This document shows positions 1-8,661 of a DNA stretch of 64,000 nucleotides, one piece after another. Source of the DNA: Sphingobacteriales bacterium 50-39. Lineage in GTDB: Bacteria > Bacteroidota > Bacteroidia > Chitinophagales > Chitinophagaceae. How positions within the stretch are numbered: the first letter of the stretch is position 1; each line of letters begins with the position of its first letter. The stretch is taken from the NCBI GenBank assembly GCA_001898505.1, contig MKTZ01000009.1:434001-498000 (forward strand). Direction: 5' to 3'. Below the pieces are notes generated by a model that did not search any database, was not told the DNA's origin, and was given only the letters and a program-made list of their open reading frames with translations. The translations under genes and the position numbers were made by a program.

Positions 1-110
1 CCATCGGGAGCATAACCGAGCTGGTTTATACGGATCCAGCCGCCGGTGTGTTGACCATATGAATTACTGAGCGCCATGCAGAACAGGGTGGCAAAGAGCG
101 ATCTTATCAT
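1..110 (-). CDS. N-terminal part of a secreted GH9-type endoglucanase-like protein (runs off the window)
   Basis: Only the first 36 codons are in the window, starting at the ATG at 110 on the minus strand. A signal peptide of about 20 residues ends near SYGQ. The mature start reads WIRINQLGYAPDG. This matches the N-terminal Ig-like (CelD_N) domain of family 9 glycoside hydrolases, where IRvNQvGY is a hallmark. In that family the Ig-like domain precedes an (alpha/alpha)6 catalytic barrel acting on beta-1,4-glucans. The catalytic domain lies outside the window, so the substrate cannot be judged. The signal peptide implies export. Confidence 0.6.
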   Translation of the reverse strand, partial: MIRSLFATLFCMALSNSYGQHTGGWIRINQLGYAPD

Positions 111-187
111 GGTAGAATTGAATAGCCCGAAAATTACGATGTTTGCTGATCTTTGATGTATATGTTTTTTGATGTATATTTAGTCAT

Positions 188-343
188 ATGCACAATTCCT
201 GGGTCAAAATAACCCATTGGATAGGGACGATCAGCTTTCTGACCATGTCCCCGGCCGTGGCCGCATCGCATCCATTGGCTATATCGAACGGTGAAATCTC
301 CGCAAGTTCCTACCTACGGCAGTATCCTGCGCGCCGGAGATAA
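188..343 (+). pseudogene. Remnant of a cytochrome b561-type membrane subunit
   Basis: From the ATG at 188 a 51-codon reading frame begins MHNSWVKITHWIGTISFLTM. This resembles the first helix of b561-domain cytochromes, in which the motif (V/I)KxTHWI carries a haem-ligand His. It then shows a short degraded ASHPLAISNGE stretch, where family members have IAHPRLYWGE, and stops at 341-343. A full-length protein would be about 200 residues with four helices, so nearly all of the gene is lost. The next remnant on the same strand encodes the usual partner, a molybdopterin oxidoreductase, which supports the reading. The N-terminal similarity is short. Confidence 0.5.
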
Positions 344-851
344 TTTTACTTATGAAGCGCAACGTGCGCTCCTGTCGAAAAGGGCCCTGGTGAAGGAATA
401 TTCACGCAGCGATATTTCCTCCTTCCCTGCCACAGGCACCCTCGACCCCGGGGACGAGAAGAGCAAGTACTATAGTAAGGACTACGCGCTGACACATCGT
501 AATGGTTTTTCGGATTGGAAACTGTCGGTGGAAGGCCGTGTGGCCCGACCGGCATTATATTCTCTCAGCACGCTGCAAAGCAGCGCCCGCCCGTACACAG
601 ATCACACGACATACTTGCGAAGAGGGATGGACAGCCGTGGGTGAATGGACAGGCGTTCAACTGAGCCAGCTGCTGCTGCACGCAGGGATCTTTCCATCTG
701 CACGATTCGTCAATTTTTATGCATACGATGATTTTCAGGATAGCATCGATATGATCGACGCCTTTCATCCGCATACCTTCGACGCATAGTTGTTACGGAT
801 GAATATGTCGATCCGGGAGACAGCGGATGGGCATGGTATACGGGGATTTAA
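291..851 (+). pseudogene. Broken molybdopterin-dependent oxidoreductase (sulfite oxidase/MsrP-like fold)
   Basis: Three pieces in two frames together resemble an oxidoreductase molybdopterin-binding domain protein. Piece one (frame of 291) runs through ALLSKRALVKEYSRSDISSF and FSDWKLSVEGRV to YSLSTLQS. Near 575 the frame shifts and continues as PARTQITRHTCEEGWTAVGE, WTGVQLSQLL and DSIDMIDAFHPHT; the Cys in this region is the expected Mo ligand. The frame then stops at 787-789. From 789, back in the first frame, the C-terminus VVTDEYVDPGDSGWAWYTGI is intact and ends at 849-851. Some 40 residues that family members carry between HPHT and VVTDE are missing, so there is a frameshift plus an internal deletion. 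The stop overlaps the stop of the convergent XRE gene. Confidence 0.75.
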
Positions 852-1156
852 GTACGGCCAAGATCCTTCTTTACATTCTCCAGGTCCCCCCGCAAACGTT
901 CATTATCGGTTTTTAAAGTTTTGACGAGGATTCTGATGCTCAATAGATGATCCAATTGTTGTGCTGACTCATAGAAGTATTTGGCTTCGGTGTCGTAAAA
1001 TTTTGCCAGTTTCCGGGCCTGGGCGTAGTCCATCAGAACATTCCCGGATTCCAGGTCTTTGTACAGCGAGATAGGCATTTCCAACATTTCGGCGACTTTT
1101 TGAGGAGTGAAATGCATGCTTCTACGGCAATAAAGCATTAACATGTTCTGATACAT
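848..1156 (-). CDS. XRE-family helix-turn-helix regulator with C-terminal coiled coil
   Basis: This 102-residue protein has an HTH_3-like region (about residues 8-60). It includes the segment TPQKVAEMLEMPISLYKDLE followed by GNVLMDYAQARKLAKFYDTE, the usual XRE layout with a degenerate recognition helix. Residues 70-100 are charged and heptad-like (ILVKTLKTDNERLRGDLENV), suggesting dimerisation. An 8-bp perfect inverted repeat lies 26-50 bp upstream of the start codon and is a candidate autoregulatory operator. No partner toxin gene is adjacent. The target is unknown. Confidence 0.6.
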   Translation of the reverse strand: MYQNMLMLYCRRSMHFTPQKVAEMLEMPISLYKDLESGNVLMDYAQARKLAKFYDTEAKYFYESAQQLDHLLSIRILVKTLKTDNERLRGDLENVKKDLGRT

Positions 1157-1181
1157 AAGGATAGGGGTTATTGGGTAAAAT

Positions 1182-1206
1182 GGTATAGTCTACGGAATAC
1201 TATACC
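1182..1206. promoter_or_regulatory. Perfect 8-bp inverted repeat, candidate operator of the XRE gene
   Basis: GGTATAGT (1182-1189) and ACTATACC (1199-1206) are exact inverted copies separated by 9 bp, giving a centre-to-centre distance of 17 bp. That fits one protein dimer. The site lies just upstream of the ATG at 1156 of the XRE regulator and between two minus-strand genes. Binding by that regulator is an inference. Confidence 0.4.
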
Positions 1207-1269
1207 GGGCACATTAGGTAGACAGGAAATATGCGAGGGTGGTCCTATTGCCGGTGGGAAAAGCTTTTG

Positions 1270-1743
1270 TTAATGAACCCTTCTTTCTGTTGGATAGACG
1301 GGGTAACTGTTTCTTTCGACGCGTACATGGCCCGAGATAGAAAAGGTCTTTGCATCATTGGTGTAGATGAGGCCGCCCTGTATGCCGGGAGTGAGACCCA
1401 TTCCATATCCTCCCTGGAAGGGATAGCCGTGGTAGTTGGGGTCGCCGACAGGCAGCGTGGAGAGACTATTGATATTAAAGAAGGTCGGTGTGATGGTGGC
1501 GGCGCCATAGGCAGTCCAATTGGAACTCAATGGACGGAAGAGCGCGAGTCCAACAGGGGCAGACATATATGACATACTGCTGCCACCATTGAAAAACATA
1601 TAACCTGCTGTAAGACTTGCAAAGGGTCTTAGCTGCCATTTGCTTTTTACAGCATCCACATTAAACGAAGGGACAAATAAATGCGTCTGGGCGGTGGCGC
1701 CTAAAATTATCATCGAGAAAGTAATCGTAAAAAGCAATCTCAT
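1270..1743 (-). CDS. Secreted protein, probable small outer-membrane barrel
   Basis: This 157-residue protein has a clear signal peptide (cleavage near GATAQ, residue 19). The mature part is rich in alternating hydrophobic/polar stretches with aromatic and Gly residues (RPFASLTAGYMFFNGG, WTAYGAATITPTFFNI, GLTPGIQGGLIYTND, TFSISGHVRVERNSY), typical of transmembrane beta strands. No specific family could be named. It does not end in a terminal aromatic residue, so the last strand may be incomplete or the protein may be periplasmic. Function unknown. Confidence 0.55.
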   Translation of the reverse strand: MRLLFTITFSMIILGATAQTHLFVPSFNVDAVKSKWQLRPFASLTAGYMFFNGGSSMSYMSAPVGLALFRPLSSNWTAYGAATITPTFFNINSLSTLPVGDPNYHGYPFQGGYGMGLTPGIQGGLIYTNDAKTFSISGHVRVERNSYPVYPTERRVH

Positions 1744-1988
1744 AGTTTCAAAAACTGGATATAAGTTACTGATTTTTTCTGTAAGTTAATTATTTCTTCA
1801 AGTTGGAAACGCCGCCGATGCTGTAATTTTGGCGCTTAAATACCTCCGCGTCCTCGGGTCTGTATTATCGCACAGTCCTTGTTTCGGAAGCGAACACCGG
1901 AGTAGGGTCTTGCTGCCTAAACAAGCTTGAAATCAAACGATTATGGCATTGGCACAGGCTTTGGTGCCTCCTTGTAAAAAGAAAATCC

Positions 1989-3464
1989 ATGCCTTTCAAA
2001 GCAATCGTCACACCCCTCTTGCTGTTATTGGGTTTTTACGCAGTCGCACAACCCGGAATAAAGGATTCGATCTATTCACAAACCTTAAAGGAGGAGCGAA
2101 GACTCCAAATACAGCTTCCAAAGGAATATAAGCCTGGTTCCACCGAGAAGTACCGGGTGCTGTACCTGCTGGATGGAGAATGGAATGCAGAGTTGTTCGA
2201 ACAGGTGCAGGCATGGTCGAGACAATGGGGATTTACACCACCGATCATCATGGTCGGAGTGGTTAACGTCTATCCTAACAATCAAAACCAGCGATTTCGC
2301 GATCTGACACCCACCTCAGGTGGGCAGAATGGCGCGGGGGGCGGTCCCAAGCTTCTTACGTTCCTTAAAGATGAGCTGATCCCTTACATCAATAAAACAT
2401 ACCCGTCCAATGGGTCCAATATTCTCTGGGGGCATTCCCTTGGAGGCCTGTTTGTATTGTATACCTTGTTCACCGAACCCCAGGTATTTGACGCTTATAT
2501 TGCGGCGGATCCGTCCGCCTGGTGGGATCATGGTTTTTTGGGTAGCTATGCAAAGGAAAGGGTGAATACTATAAAAGGAATAAAATCCCTTTTTATCACC
2601 GGTAGAACAGGGATTGCTTATCATCAGATGGGCATAGATTCCCTGGAGATGTTATTGAAAAAGATTGCACCACCGAACTTGCAATGGAAGGCAGTTGCCT
2701 ACCCCGATGAAACACATATTTCACAGCAATACAAGAGCGCCTACGATGGTTTGAAGTATACGCTTACCCCATCGATAATGGACCGGATCCATATCGACCC
2801 GATGGGTGGCATCGTAGTGAAAGGAATGCCTTTTACGCTGAGCTGTAATAATGTGCTGGCCGAAAAGTATATACGTTACTCCACCGACGGCGCGGCGCCG
2901 ACCATGGCGTCATCGCCGATGCAATCCGAGAACGTGATCACTCCCGTTGCAAATTTTCAATTGAATATCAAAACATTCCTGGCCAATGATACCGCCAACA
3001 AGTCTCTCACTGCCGACTATAAGTTGGGCAAGACGCTGGTGGCAGGAAAGAAACCGGATAATGCGGTAAAGGGTGCATGGAACTATGCCTGTTACAGGTC
3101 GGCCGCGGACAAGGAAGTATTGAGATCAGGCAGGACCGGCGAAAATGTAAATATCAATCAACTGGATTCGAACGATTTTTTTGGCCGGCTGTCGGGATAC
3201 CTTGAAACCGGGAAAAAAGGATATTATACGTTTGGAATGGCCGGAGAACCTGGAACAAAGCTCTATATTGGGGATCAATTAATAATGGAGATCGCTCAGG
3301 ACTCCGATTTCCGTACTTTTATCGTTCCGATGGAAAAAGGATTTTACTCCATACGTTTCGAATACTCGCACCATAAAGGAGGGAGAGAGTTTGGGTTCGG
3401 CTATAGGCTTCCCGATGAGCCAGGTGACGGGCCTATATTGCCCTCGGTGATGTATGCCCCTTAG
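1989..3464 (+). CDS. Secreted alpha/beta-hydrolase esterase (esterase D/enterochelin-esterase family) with C-terminal accessory domains
   Basis: This 491-residue protein has a signal peptide ending at AVAQ (residue 21). Residues 25-265 match the putative esterase family: a strand YRVLYLLDGE, the nucleophile elbow WGHSLGG with Ser150, and the likely catalytic His243 in DETHIS. From about 270 a short chitobiase/hexosaminidase C-terminal-like segment follows (RYSTDGAAPT). A PA14-like region (about 350-480) includes FFGRLSGYLETGKKGYYTF and KLYIGDQLIM. Relatives cleave acyl esters of sugars or siderophores; the accessory domains suggest carbohydrate binding. It is a stand-alone gene, and its 3' end overlaps the convergent SRPBCC gene by 4 bp. 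Confidence 0.75.
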   Translation: MPFKAIVTPLLLLLGFYAVAQPGIKDSIYSQTLKEERRLQIQLPKEYKPGSTEKYRVLYLLDGEWNAELFEQVQAWSRQWGFTPPIIMVGVVNVYPNNQNQRFRDLTPTSGGQNGAGGGPKLLTFLKDELIPYINKTYPSNGSNILWGHSLGGLFVLYTLFTEPQVFDAYIAADPSAWWDHGFLGSYAKERVNTIKGIKSLFITGRTGIAYHQMGIDSLEMLLKKIAPPNLQWKAVAYPDETHISQQYKSAYDGLKYTLTPSIMDRIHIDPMGGIVVKGMPFTLSCNNVLAEKYIRYSTDGAAPTMASSPMQSENVITPVANFQLNIKTFLANDTANKSLTADYKLGKTLVAGKKPDNAVKGAWNYACYRSAADKEVLRSGRTGENVNINQLDSNDFFGRLSGYLETGKKGYYTFGMAGEPGTKLYIGDQLIMEIAQDSDFRTFIVPMEKGFYSIRFEYSHHKGGREFGFGYRLPDEPGDGPILPSVMYAP

Positions 3465-3868
3465 TGACCTGTTCTTAACAGCTCTGCAAACTTTTTTAAG
3501 CAGGCGTCCCAGCCATTGTCATGACCAGTGAGATCTTTCGCGGTAGTAAAACCACTATGCACTAATAGCAGCTCCGTTCCCCCGCCCGATGGAGTGAGGG
3601 TCCACACAACCCTTGAATCGTAAAGCCGATCGTCATTGGCCGATCTTTTTTGCCACGAATAGGACAGCCGGGTAAATGGAACGACTTCCAGCACTTCGCA
3701 AGAAGCATGATTGCCGTTCGGACTGATGAAACGGAATTTGTGTCCTGGTATTGGCTGGAGATCTGTCGCCCCCAGCCATTGTTCCAAAAGCTCGGGTTGA
3801 GTAAGACATTCCCAAACCCTTTGAGGCGGATGGTTGAAGAACCACGTTTTCCTGATCTCCTTTTGCAT
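3461..3868 (-). CDS. SRPBCC/AHSA1-domain protein
   Basis: This 135-residue protein has no signal peptide, and one domain spans its full length. It opens EIRKTWFFNHPPQRVWECLT, followed by PELLEQWLGATD, and continues with GxxxxCEVLEVVPFTRLSYSW and the closing GWDACLKKFAELL. This is the activator-of-Hsp90-like (AHSA1) branch of the START/Bet v1 fold. In that branch a deep cavity binds a small ligand or a partner protein. Bacteroidota carry many such genes of unknown role. The gene is convergent with the esterase, with a 4-bp overlap. Confidence 0.8.
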   Translation of the reverse strand: MQKEIRKTWFFNHPPQRVWECLTQPELLEQWLGATDLQPIPGHKFRFISPNGNHASCEVLEVVPFTRLSYSWQKRSANDDRLYDSRVVWTLTPSGGGTELLLVHSGFTTAKDLTGHDNGWDACLKKFAELLRTGH

Positions 3869-4022
3869 GATAAGTAACTTTTGACAAAGGTGAATTTATT
3901 GTTTTTTCCGATTTTAACCAACCGTTAGTAAATACCCCCATGCTATTAACCACGGCTTAACGCAGCATGGGTCTACCTTCGTCATGGTCGCTAATCTTCC
4001 ACATAATTTAAACGCTGTCATA

Positions 4023-4877
4023 ATGAAAAGCACTTTTACCCGCCCCGCTGGTATAATTATACTGCTGGCAACAACCATCTTTGGTTGTAAAACCATTAAC
4101 CCCGGAGAAGTTGGTTTCGTCGTCCATAAGGGTGTAATACAACCTGGAATTTTAACCCAGGGCCGTCATCATTTTAATCTTTTTAACTCGCACATTCAGA
4201 AGTTCAGTACACGTATAACCGAATTTTCCACCGTCATGAGCCCGCCTACCAAAGAAGGACTCGAAGTGAAAGTAGACCTGACGGTATTGTATCACATCAA
4301 ACCAGAAGCCGCTCCATCCATTTATACAAATGTTGGCCTGGATTATGGCAACAAGATCGTCATCAATAACTTTATGGCCATTGTTAGAGAATATACAATG
4401 CAATACACTGCGATAGACCTGCTGGGCGAACGGGAAACCATCGAAAAGAATATTGAAGACAAGCTGCGGGAATCTATTTCAACCTATGGGATCGTTCTGG
4501 ATGACGTGCTTGTCAAAGATATCGACATGCCGGCCGAGGTGCTGCATGCTATAGAGAACAATGCCAAGGCGGAGCAAATAGCCAAACAGACGAATCTGGA
4601 ATTGCAGATCAAAAGAAAACAGCAAGATTTTGAAATAGAAACAAAGGAAAAGGAGCTGATGTATGCGCTCGAAAAACAAAAGAGTGACTCGGCCCTGATG
4701 CAGATCGACGCCAATGCGATCAAAAATTATCAAAATACCATCAACTCATCCCTCACGGACAGGTTATTGAAATTCAAAAGTATTGAAGTGACCAAAGAAC
4801 TTGTGAAGTCGCCCAATGCAAAGATCATCATTACGGATGGGAAGTCGATGATGCTGAATAATATCAACGACAAATAA
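4023..4877 (+). CDS. SPFH/prohibitin-like lipoprotein
   Basis: I chose the ATG at 4023 because it gives a lipoprotein signal peptide with Cys22 (ATTIFGC). An ATG 39 bp upstream would add residues that disrupt it. The mature 262 residues form an SPFH (band 7) domain: INPGEVGFVVHKGVIQPGIL, KFSTRITEFSTVMSPPTKEG, LEVKVDLTVLYHIKP and VREYTMQYTAIDLLGERETI. A long charged helix (about residues 175-235) follows, as in prohibitins. Family members oligomerise on membranes and scaffold proteases or lipid domains. A lipid anchor instead of a transmembrane helix is notable. The genes on either side are on the opposite strand, so it is probably transcribed alone. Confidence 0.8.
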   Translation: MKSTFTRPAGIIILLATTIFGCKTINPGEVGFVVHKGVIQPGILTQGRHHFNLFNSHIQKFSTRITEFSTVMSPPTKEGLEVKVDLTVLYHIKPEAAPSIYTNVGLDYGNKIVINNFMAIVREYTMQYTAIDLLGERETIEKNIEDKLRESISTYGIVLDDVLVKDIDMPAEVLHAIENNAKAEQIAKQTNLELQIKRKQQDFEIETKEKELMYALEKQKSDSALMQIDANAIKNYQNTINSSLTDRLLKFKSIEVTKELVKSPNAKIIITDGKSMMLNNINDK

Positions 4878-4898
4878 ATTGAGCCATACACCAGTCGA

Positions 4899-5726
4899 TC
4901 AATCGTAATAAGAGAATGTCGTCGACACCTGGAAATGCTTCCCGCTGTCTGCCCCTGATTGCCAGAGCAGGTCACCCGACCTAAGTGTCGGCCTGCCTTT
5001 GCCGTCGTAAGTGTAGGTATAGCTAACATTGTAATTGACGCCATCGCCTGTACGGATATTCCGACGGGGATTGTTCAGCTGTATCTTTATTCCGGGCAAC
5101 AGGTAAAGATGATGGTTCTGATCCGGGTGCAGCAGCGAAAATGCGTCCACATTCACCTTGTCGTCATAGTTCTCGAACTCGTCGGTAAATAGCGCTTCTG
5201 TCTGAGAACCTACCGCATGATAATTGGTGATCAGCTCCCTTAAGTTGCCATCGGGATTATAACTTAGTTTCAATGTTTGCTCAGGGACAAAGCCGGCATC
5301 GGTGACCTTTGTTTCCCAATCGAGCTGCTTCAGCTGGTGGGAGGGTGTATAGCTGAGATGAGCCCTTCTGTAGTTGACGCCATTCTTATCGGTGATGTCG
5401 ATGGTCGCGACGTCGTCATTGAGATAGCTGTATTGAAGGATATCCTTGTTCGGAAGTATATTCATTTTCATTTGAAAGAGCCTTTTATTGGCGTAAACAA
5501 GGTCGTAGTTGCCCAGGCCGGATGAGAAGCTGGCGTTGGTGATATAGCCCGAATCGTTGTATTCAAAATGATAGAAGGGGGAGGGCAGGTGAGGCTCGTT
5601 GATATCTTTTAGCCTTACCGCTGCGATGTCCGCAGGATGGTCGGGCTTGGGTGTTGGCGCCGGGTCTTTGTGGCAGGAAAGCGCTGCAAAGATGAAAAAG
5701 GCTATTAGCGGGTGTCTTATCCACAT
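4899..5726 (-). CDS. Hypothetical lipoprotein with YD-like strand repeats
   Basis: This 275-residue protein has a lipoprotein signal (Cys18 in FAALSCHKD) followed by a Pro-rich linker. The rest is a series of beta-rich stretches: FYHFEYNDSGYITNASF, LQYSYLNDDVATIDI, LKLSYNPDGNLRELI and VSYTYTYDGKGRPTL. Such (F/Y)xYxxxGxL patterns resemble the DUF4595/RHS-like beta repeats seen in many Bacteroidota lipoproteins. Function not recognised. Confidence 0.6.
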   Translation of the reverse strand: MWIRHPLIAFFIFAALSCHKDPAPTPKPDHPADIAAVRLKDINEPHLPSPFYHFEYNDSGYITNASFSSGLGNYDLVYANKRLFQMKMNILPNKDILQYSYLNDDVATIDITDKNGVNYRRAHLSYTPSHQLKQLDWETKVTDAGFVPEQTLKLSYNPDGNLRELITNYHAVGSQTEALFTDEFENYDDKVNVDAFSLLHPDQNHHLYLLPGIKIQLNNPRRNIRTGDGVNYNVSYTYTYDGKGRPTLRSGDLLWQSGADSGKHFQVSTTFSYYD

Positions 5727-5839
5727 AGGTCAATTTTTCCTCAATTTAAAGATAGCTAAGGGGTTGTAAGCCTCGCTTGTCCCAACGGCCGGGGCGGGTT
5801 TCCCGCTGGAGGTCCCGGCATTTTTGTATATATTTATAG

Positions 5840-6031
5840 GGCCCCTTGCTGCCTGCTGACCACAGGAACGAGCATTGGGTCCTGGTCTGGGGCACGGAAA
5901 TAGATACGTACAAGAATGGTAAGGTGGATTCGACCGAACTGCAGGAGACCTGGAAGTTTGACCAGAATGGGAAGGCGATTCTGTTATATCAATTCGCCGC
6001 AGCACCGATGCCGCCGATGAAGAAAAAATAA
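5840..6031 (+). pseudogene. C-terminal fragment of an NTF2/SnoaL-like protein
   Basis: A frame open only from 5840 encodes HRNEHWVLVWGTEIDTYKNG, then VDSTELQETWKFDQNGKAIL and LYQFAA, ending in Lys-rich residues. The pattern WGxxxDTYKNGKxDSTxLQExW resembles the C-terminal half of NTF2-like proteins. There is no ATG; the first possible start is the TTG at 5846. No upstream sequence in any frame supplies the N-terminal helices, and an in-frame stop sits at 5837. It is best read as a 5'-truncated remnant, though a tiny real protein cannot be excluded. Confidence 0.5.
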
Positions 6032-6136
6032 AATCAGCAGCCATCCCCGATGATATGATAAGGGCCGCCGTTGGGAAAAGAACCAACGGAGCTTGGTCTG
6101 TGCGCCCTAATTTGGCGGGAAATTAGGATCAAAAGC

Positions 6137-7606
6137 ATGGAAGAAATCAAGACAATCGGAATCATTGGTGCAGGACTAAGCGGCCTGGTGACAGCGAAGA
6201 CCTGCCTGGAATATGGATATGAGATCAAGGTATTCGAAAAGGACAGCGAATTAGGCGGCGTATGGGCCTCATCGCGGCGTTATCCGGGGGTGACAACGCA
6301 GAATACAAAGGACACCTATTATTTTTCGGACTTCCCTATGCCCAGGCATTTTCCTGTATGGCCCAGTGGGAAACAGGTACAGTCATACTTGTCGTCTTAT
6401 GCGGAAAAATTCAACGTACTACCCAATATAAAATTTTCTCATGAAGTCGTGCATATAGAATTCGAGAATAATAAATGGAAGATCTCGGGTAATAACAGAA
6501 GCAGACCGTTCACCGAACAAGTGGATTTTCTCATTGTATGTAATGGCACCTTTTCCGATGCATATATTCCGGAGATACCGGGCATGGGAAACTTTGTCGA
6601 TGCTGGTGGAGATATCCTCCATAGTTCGGAATTCCAAAGCACAAGAGCCTGTGCCGGCAAGCGACTGGTGGTGGTGGGGTTTAGCAAGTCGGCCAGTGAT
6701 ATTGTAACCAGGGCGGAAGAGACGGCAAGAAAAACTTACATCGTATTTCGCGAGCCCAAATGGAAGATACCACGCTATATCAAGGGGATCAACATGAAAT
6801 ATCTGATCCTGAACAGGCTGGGAGAAGCGTTGGTAAAACCCGACAAGCACAACAGGATGGAAAGGTTTGTCCACAGGCTGGGTCTGCCTCGCAGGATGCT
6901 TGCCTTCCTGGAAAAATATACCAGCAAAAAACAATGGCTGGATGAACTGGGCTTGCGTCCCAGTTCGGGTCTTAAGGACCAGGCTTTCGGGGAGATCAAC
7001 CTGGATACACCTGAATTCTTTGAAAAGATCCGGAGTGGACAGATCGTTACCAAACAGGGAGAGATCACCGCATTCGAGGGAAAAGAAATTGTCCTTACCA
7101 ATGGCGAGCGGATAGAATGTGATATGGTGGTGTTTGCAACAGGTTTTCGGCAATCCATTCCTTTTCTGCCCGATGGCCTCAAAAGCAAATTGACCGACGG
7201 GAACGGTAATTACATATTATACCGGCACATACTGCCGGCCGGCATTCCGTCGTTTGCTTTTGTTGGGTACAATACTTCCATTCAGTGTACTATATCTTCG
7301 GAATTTGCCGCCCTATGGGTCTGTGAATACCTGCAAGGTAGGATTGACAGACCGGACGAAGAGAAGATAATAACAGCCGGCAAGGAGTTTATCCGATGGA
7401 GATCTCAGTTCAGGCAGCAGGGAGCTGCAAGCGGTCTCAGCACCATGCCGGGCACTATCCATCATGTCGATGAGCTCCTGCGCGATATGAATGCTTCGTT
7501 GCCTTTCTTCTCGCTGATCCCCGACTGGCTGATGACGATCAAGCCCGGCAGGTATAAAAAAGTCAGGAATAAAATAATCCGGCGAAATCAGGAGAAGGGG
7601 GATTAA
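6137..7606 (+). CDS. Flavin-containing monooxygenase (FMO/Baeyer-Villiger-like)
   Basis: The ATG at 6137 gives a 489-residue protein that starts directly at the FAD-binding fold. IGIIGAGLSGLVTA (about residues 7-20) is the FAD GxGxxG motif. Residues 95-175 hold an FMO-like GGDILHSSEF. A second Rossmann segment, RLVVVGFSKSASDIV, is for NAD(P)H. The ATG motif VVFATGFRQ comes near residue 340. FMOs insert one oxygen atom from O2 into soft nucleophiles or ketones using NADPH; the substrate here is unknown. The protein is cytoplasmic. The gene is convergent with the aldo/keto reductase and overlaps it by 4 bp. Confidence 0.85.
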   Translation: MEEIKTIGIIGAGLSGLVTAKTCLEYGYEIKVFEKDSELGGVWASSRRYPGVTTQNTKDTYYFSDFPMPRHFPVWPSGKQVQSYLSSYAEKFNVLPNIKFSHEVVHIEFENNKWKISGNNRSRPFTEQVDFLIVCNGTFSDAYIPEIPGMGNFVDAGGDILHSSEFQSTRACAGKRLVVVGFSKSASDIVTRAEETARKTYIVFREPKWKIPRYIKGINMKYLILNRLGEALVKPDKHNRMERFVHRLGLPRRMLAFLEKYTSKKQWLDELGLRPSSGLKDQAFGEINLDTPEFFEKIRSGQIVTKQGEITAFEGKEIVLTNGERIECDMVVFATGFRQSIPFLPDGLKSKLTDGNGNYILYRHILPAGIPSFAFVGYNTSIQCTISSEFAALWVCEYLQGRIDRPDEEKIITAGKEFIRWRSQFRQQGAASGLSTMPGTIHHVDELLRDMNASLPFFSLIPDWLMTIKPGRYKKVRNKIIRRNQEKGD

Positions 7607-8625
7607 GACCGCCGGACGATCCTGTCATAAAACCCGCCAAAATTGTTTTGACGGACCCCTTCTTCGCGGAAGAATTTCCCGGGGAAGCCGAGGTCGATGG
7701 CGCTGGCTTCATCCAGTCGCTTAAGATCGTCTTGTGACAGCACGACATCGACGGTCTTAAGGTTTTCCTGCAACTGTTCCAGCCTGGTGGCCCCTACGAT
7801 GGGTATGCATTCGAACCCCTGCTGGCGTGTCCATTGCAACGCCACATGCGAAGGCTCTACGCCTAATCTGTCCGCTATGTCCATTACCACGCGGGTGATG
7901 CGCGTGCTGTTCTCATCCCGGCGATTGCTTTCCGGCTTGACGCGTCCCTGACCGCCACGGAGATATTTACCCGTAAGCGCGCCACCGGCCAGCGGAGCCC
8001 AAGGAGTCACCGTCATACCATAATGCCTGGCCATCGGTATCAGGTCCCGTTCAGGTGTACGTTGCAGGAGACTGTACTCAACCTGCAAGGCGATGAACTG
8101 GCTCCAACCCATGAGCTCGGCCAGGGTATTGCCCTTGCTCACTATCCAGGCCGGAGTGTCGCTAATGGCGGCATAGTTGACTTTCCCCTGGCGGATGAGG
8201 TCGTCGATGCCACGCAGCACCTCGTCGACGGGAGTGAGGTCATCCCATATATGAAGGTATAGTACGTCGATGAACCCGGTCTTTAAGCGCTCCAGGCTTT
8301 TTTCGACGCTACGCATCATATTCTTACGGCTATTCCCGCTGGCGTTGGGATTGCTGGTATTGTCCTTCAGGGAATATTTAGTGGCTATTACAAAAAAGTC
8401 ACGATCACGGGGTTGTATAAACTCCCCTATGATCTTCTCACTGGCGCCCAACTTGTAAATATTGGCTGTATCCAAAAAGTTCCCACCCGCATTGGCAAAG
8501 GCTTCCATAATAGCAAAGCTCGTTGGCTGATCGGCGCCCCAACCGGCCTCCGTACCAAATCCCATTGTTCCAAGGCATAGTTCGGAAACCTTTAAGCCGC
8601 TGCGTCCCAGTAATTTGTAGTTCAT
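7603..8625 (-). CDS. Aldo/keto reductase
   Basis: This 340-residue protein covers a complete AKR TIM barrel. The catalytic tetrad is visible: Asp and Tyr in NFLDTANIY, Lys in VIATKYSL and His in DVLYLHIWDD. The start MNYKLLGRSGLKVSELCLGT is the classic AKR N-terminus. The C-terminal part, with IPIVGATRLEQLQENL, is the NADPH-binding signature. It reduces carbonyl groups of small molecules with NADPH in the cytoplasm; the substrate is not predictable. The downstream neighbour is the convergent flavin monooxygenase. Confidence 0.9.
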   Translation of the reverse strand: MNYKLLGRSGLKVSELCLGTMGFGTEAGWGADQPTSFAIMEAFANAGGNFLDTANIYKLGASEKIIGEFIQPRDRDFFVIATKYSLKDNTSNPNASGNSRKNMMRSVEKSLERLKTGFIDVLYLHIWDDLTPVDEVLRGIDDLIRQGKVNYAAISDTPAWIVSKGNTLAELMGWSQFIALQVEYSLLQRTPERDLIPMARHYGMTVTPWAPLAGGALTGKYLRGGQGRVKPESNRRDENSTRITRVVMDIADRLGVEPSHVALQWTRQQGFECIPIVGATRLEQLQENLKTVDVVLSQDDLKRLDEASAIDLGFPGKFFREEGVRQNNFGGFYDRIVRRS

Positions 8626-8661
8626 GACAATACTTATTCAGAAAAGTAAAGGTACGGATCA

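Noticed and set aside
1744-1988. 245-bp intergenic region before the esterase gene checked for a small RNA or riboswitch
   Set aside because: No stable conserved fold or known riboswitch pattern was recognised; it probably holds only promoters for the divergent genes.
6419-7153. 244-codon open frame opposite the flavin monooxygenase
   Set aside because: Antisense to a well-supported enzyme with complete FAD and NADPH motifs; no family match.
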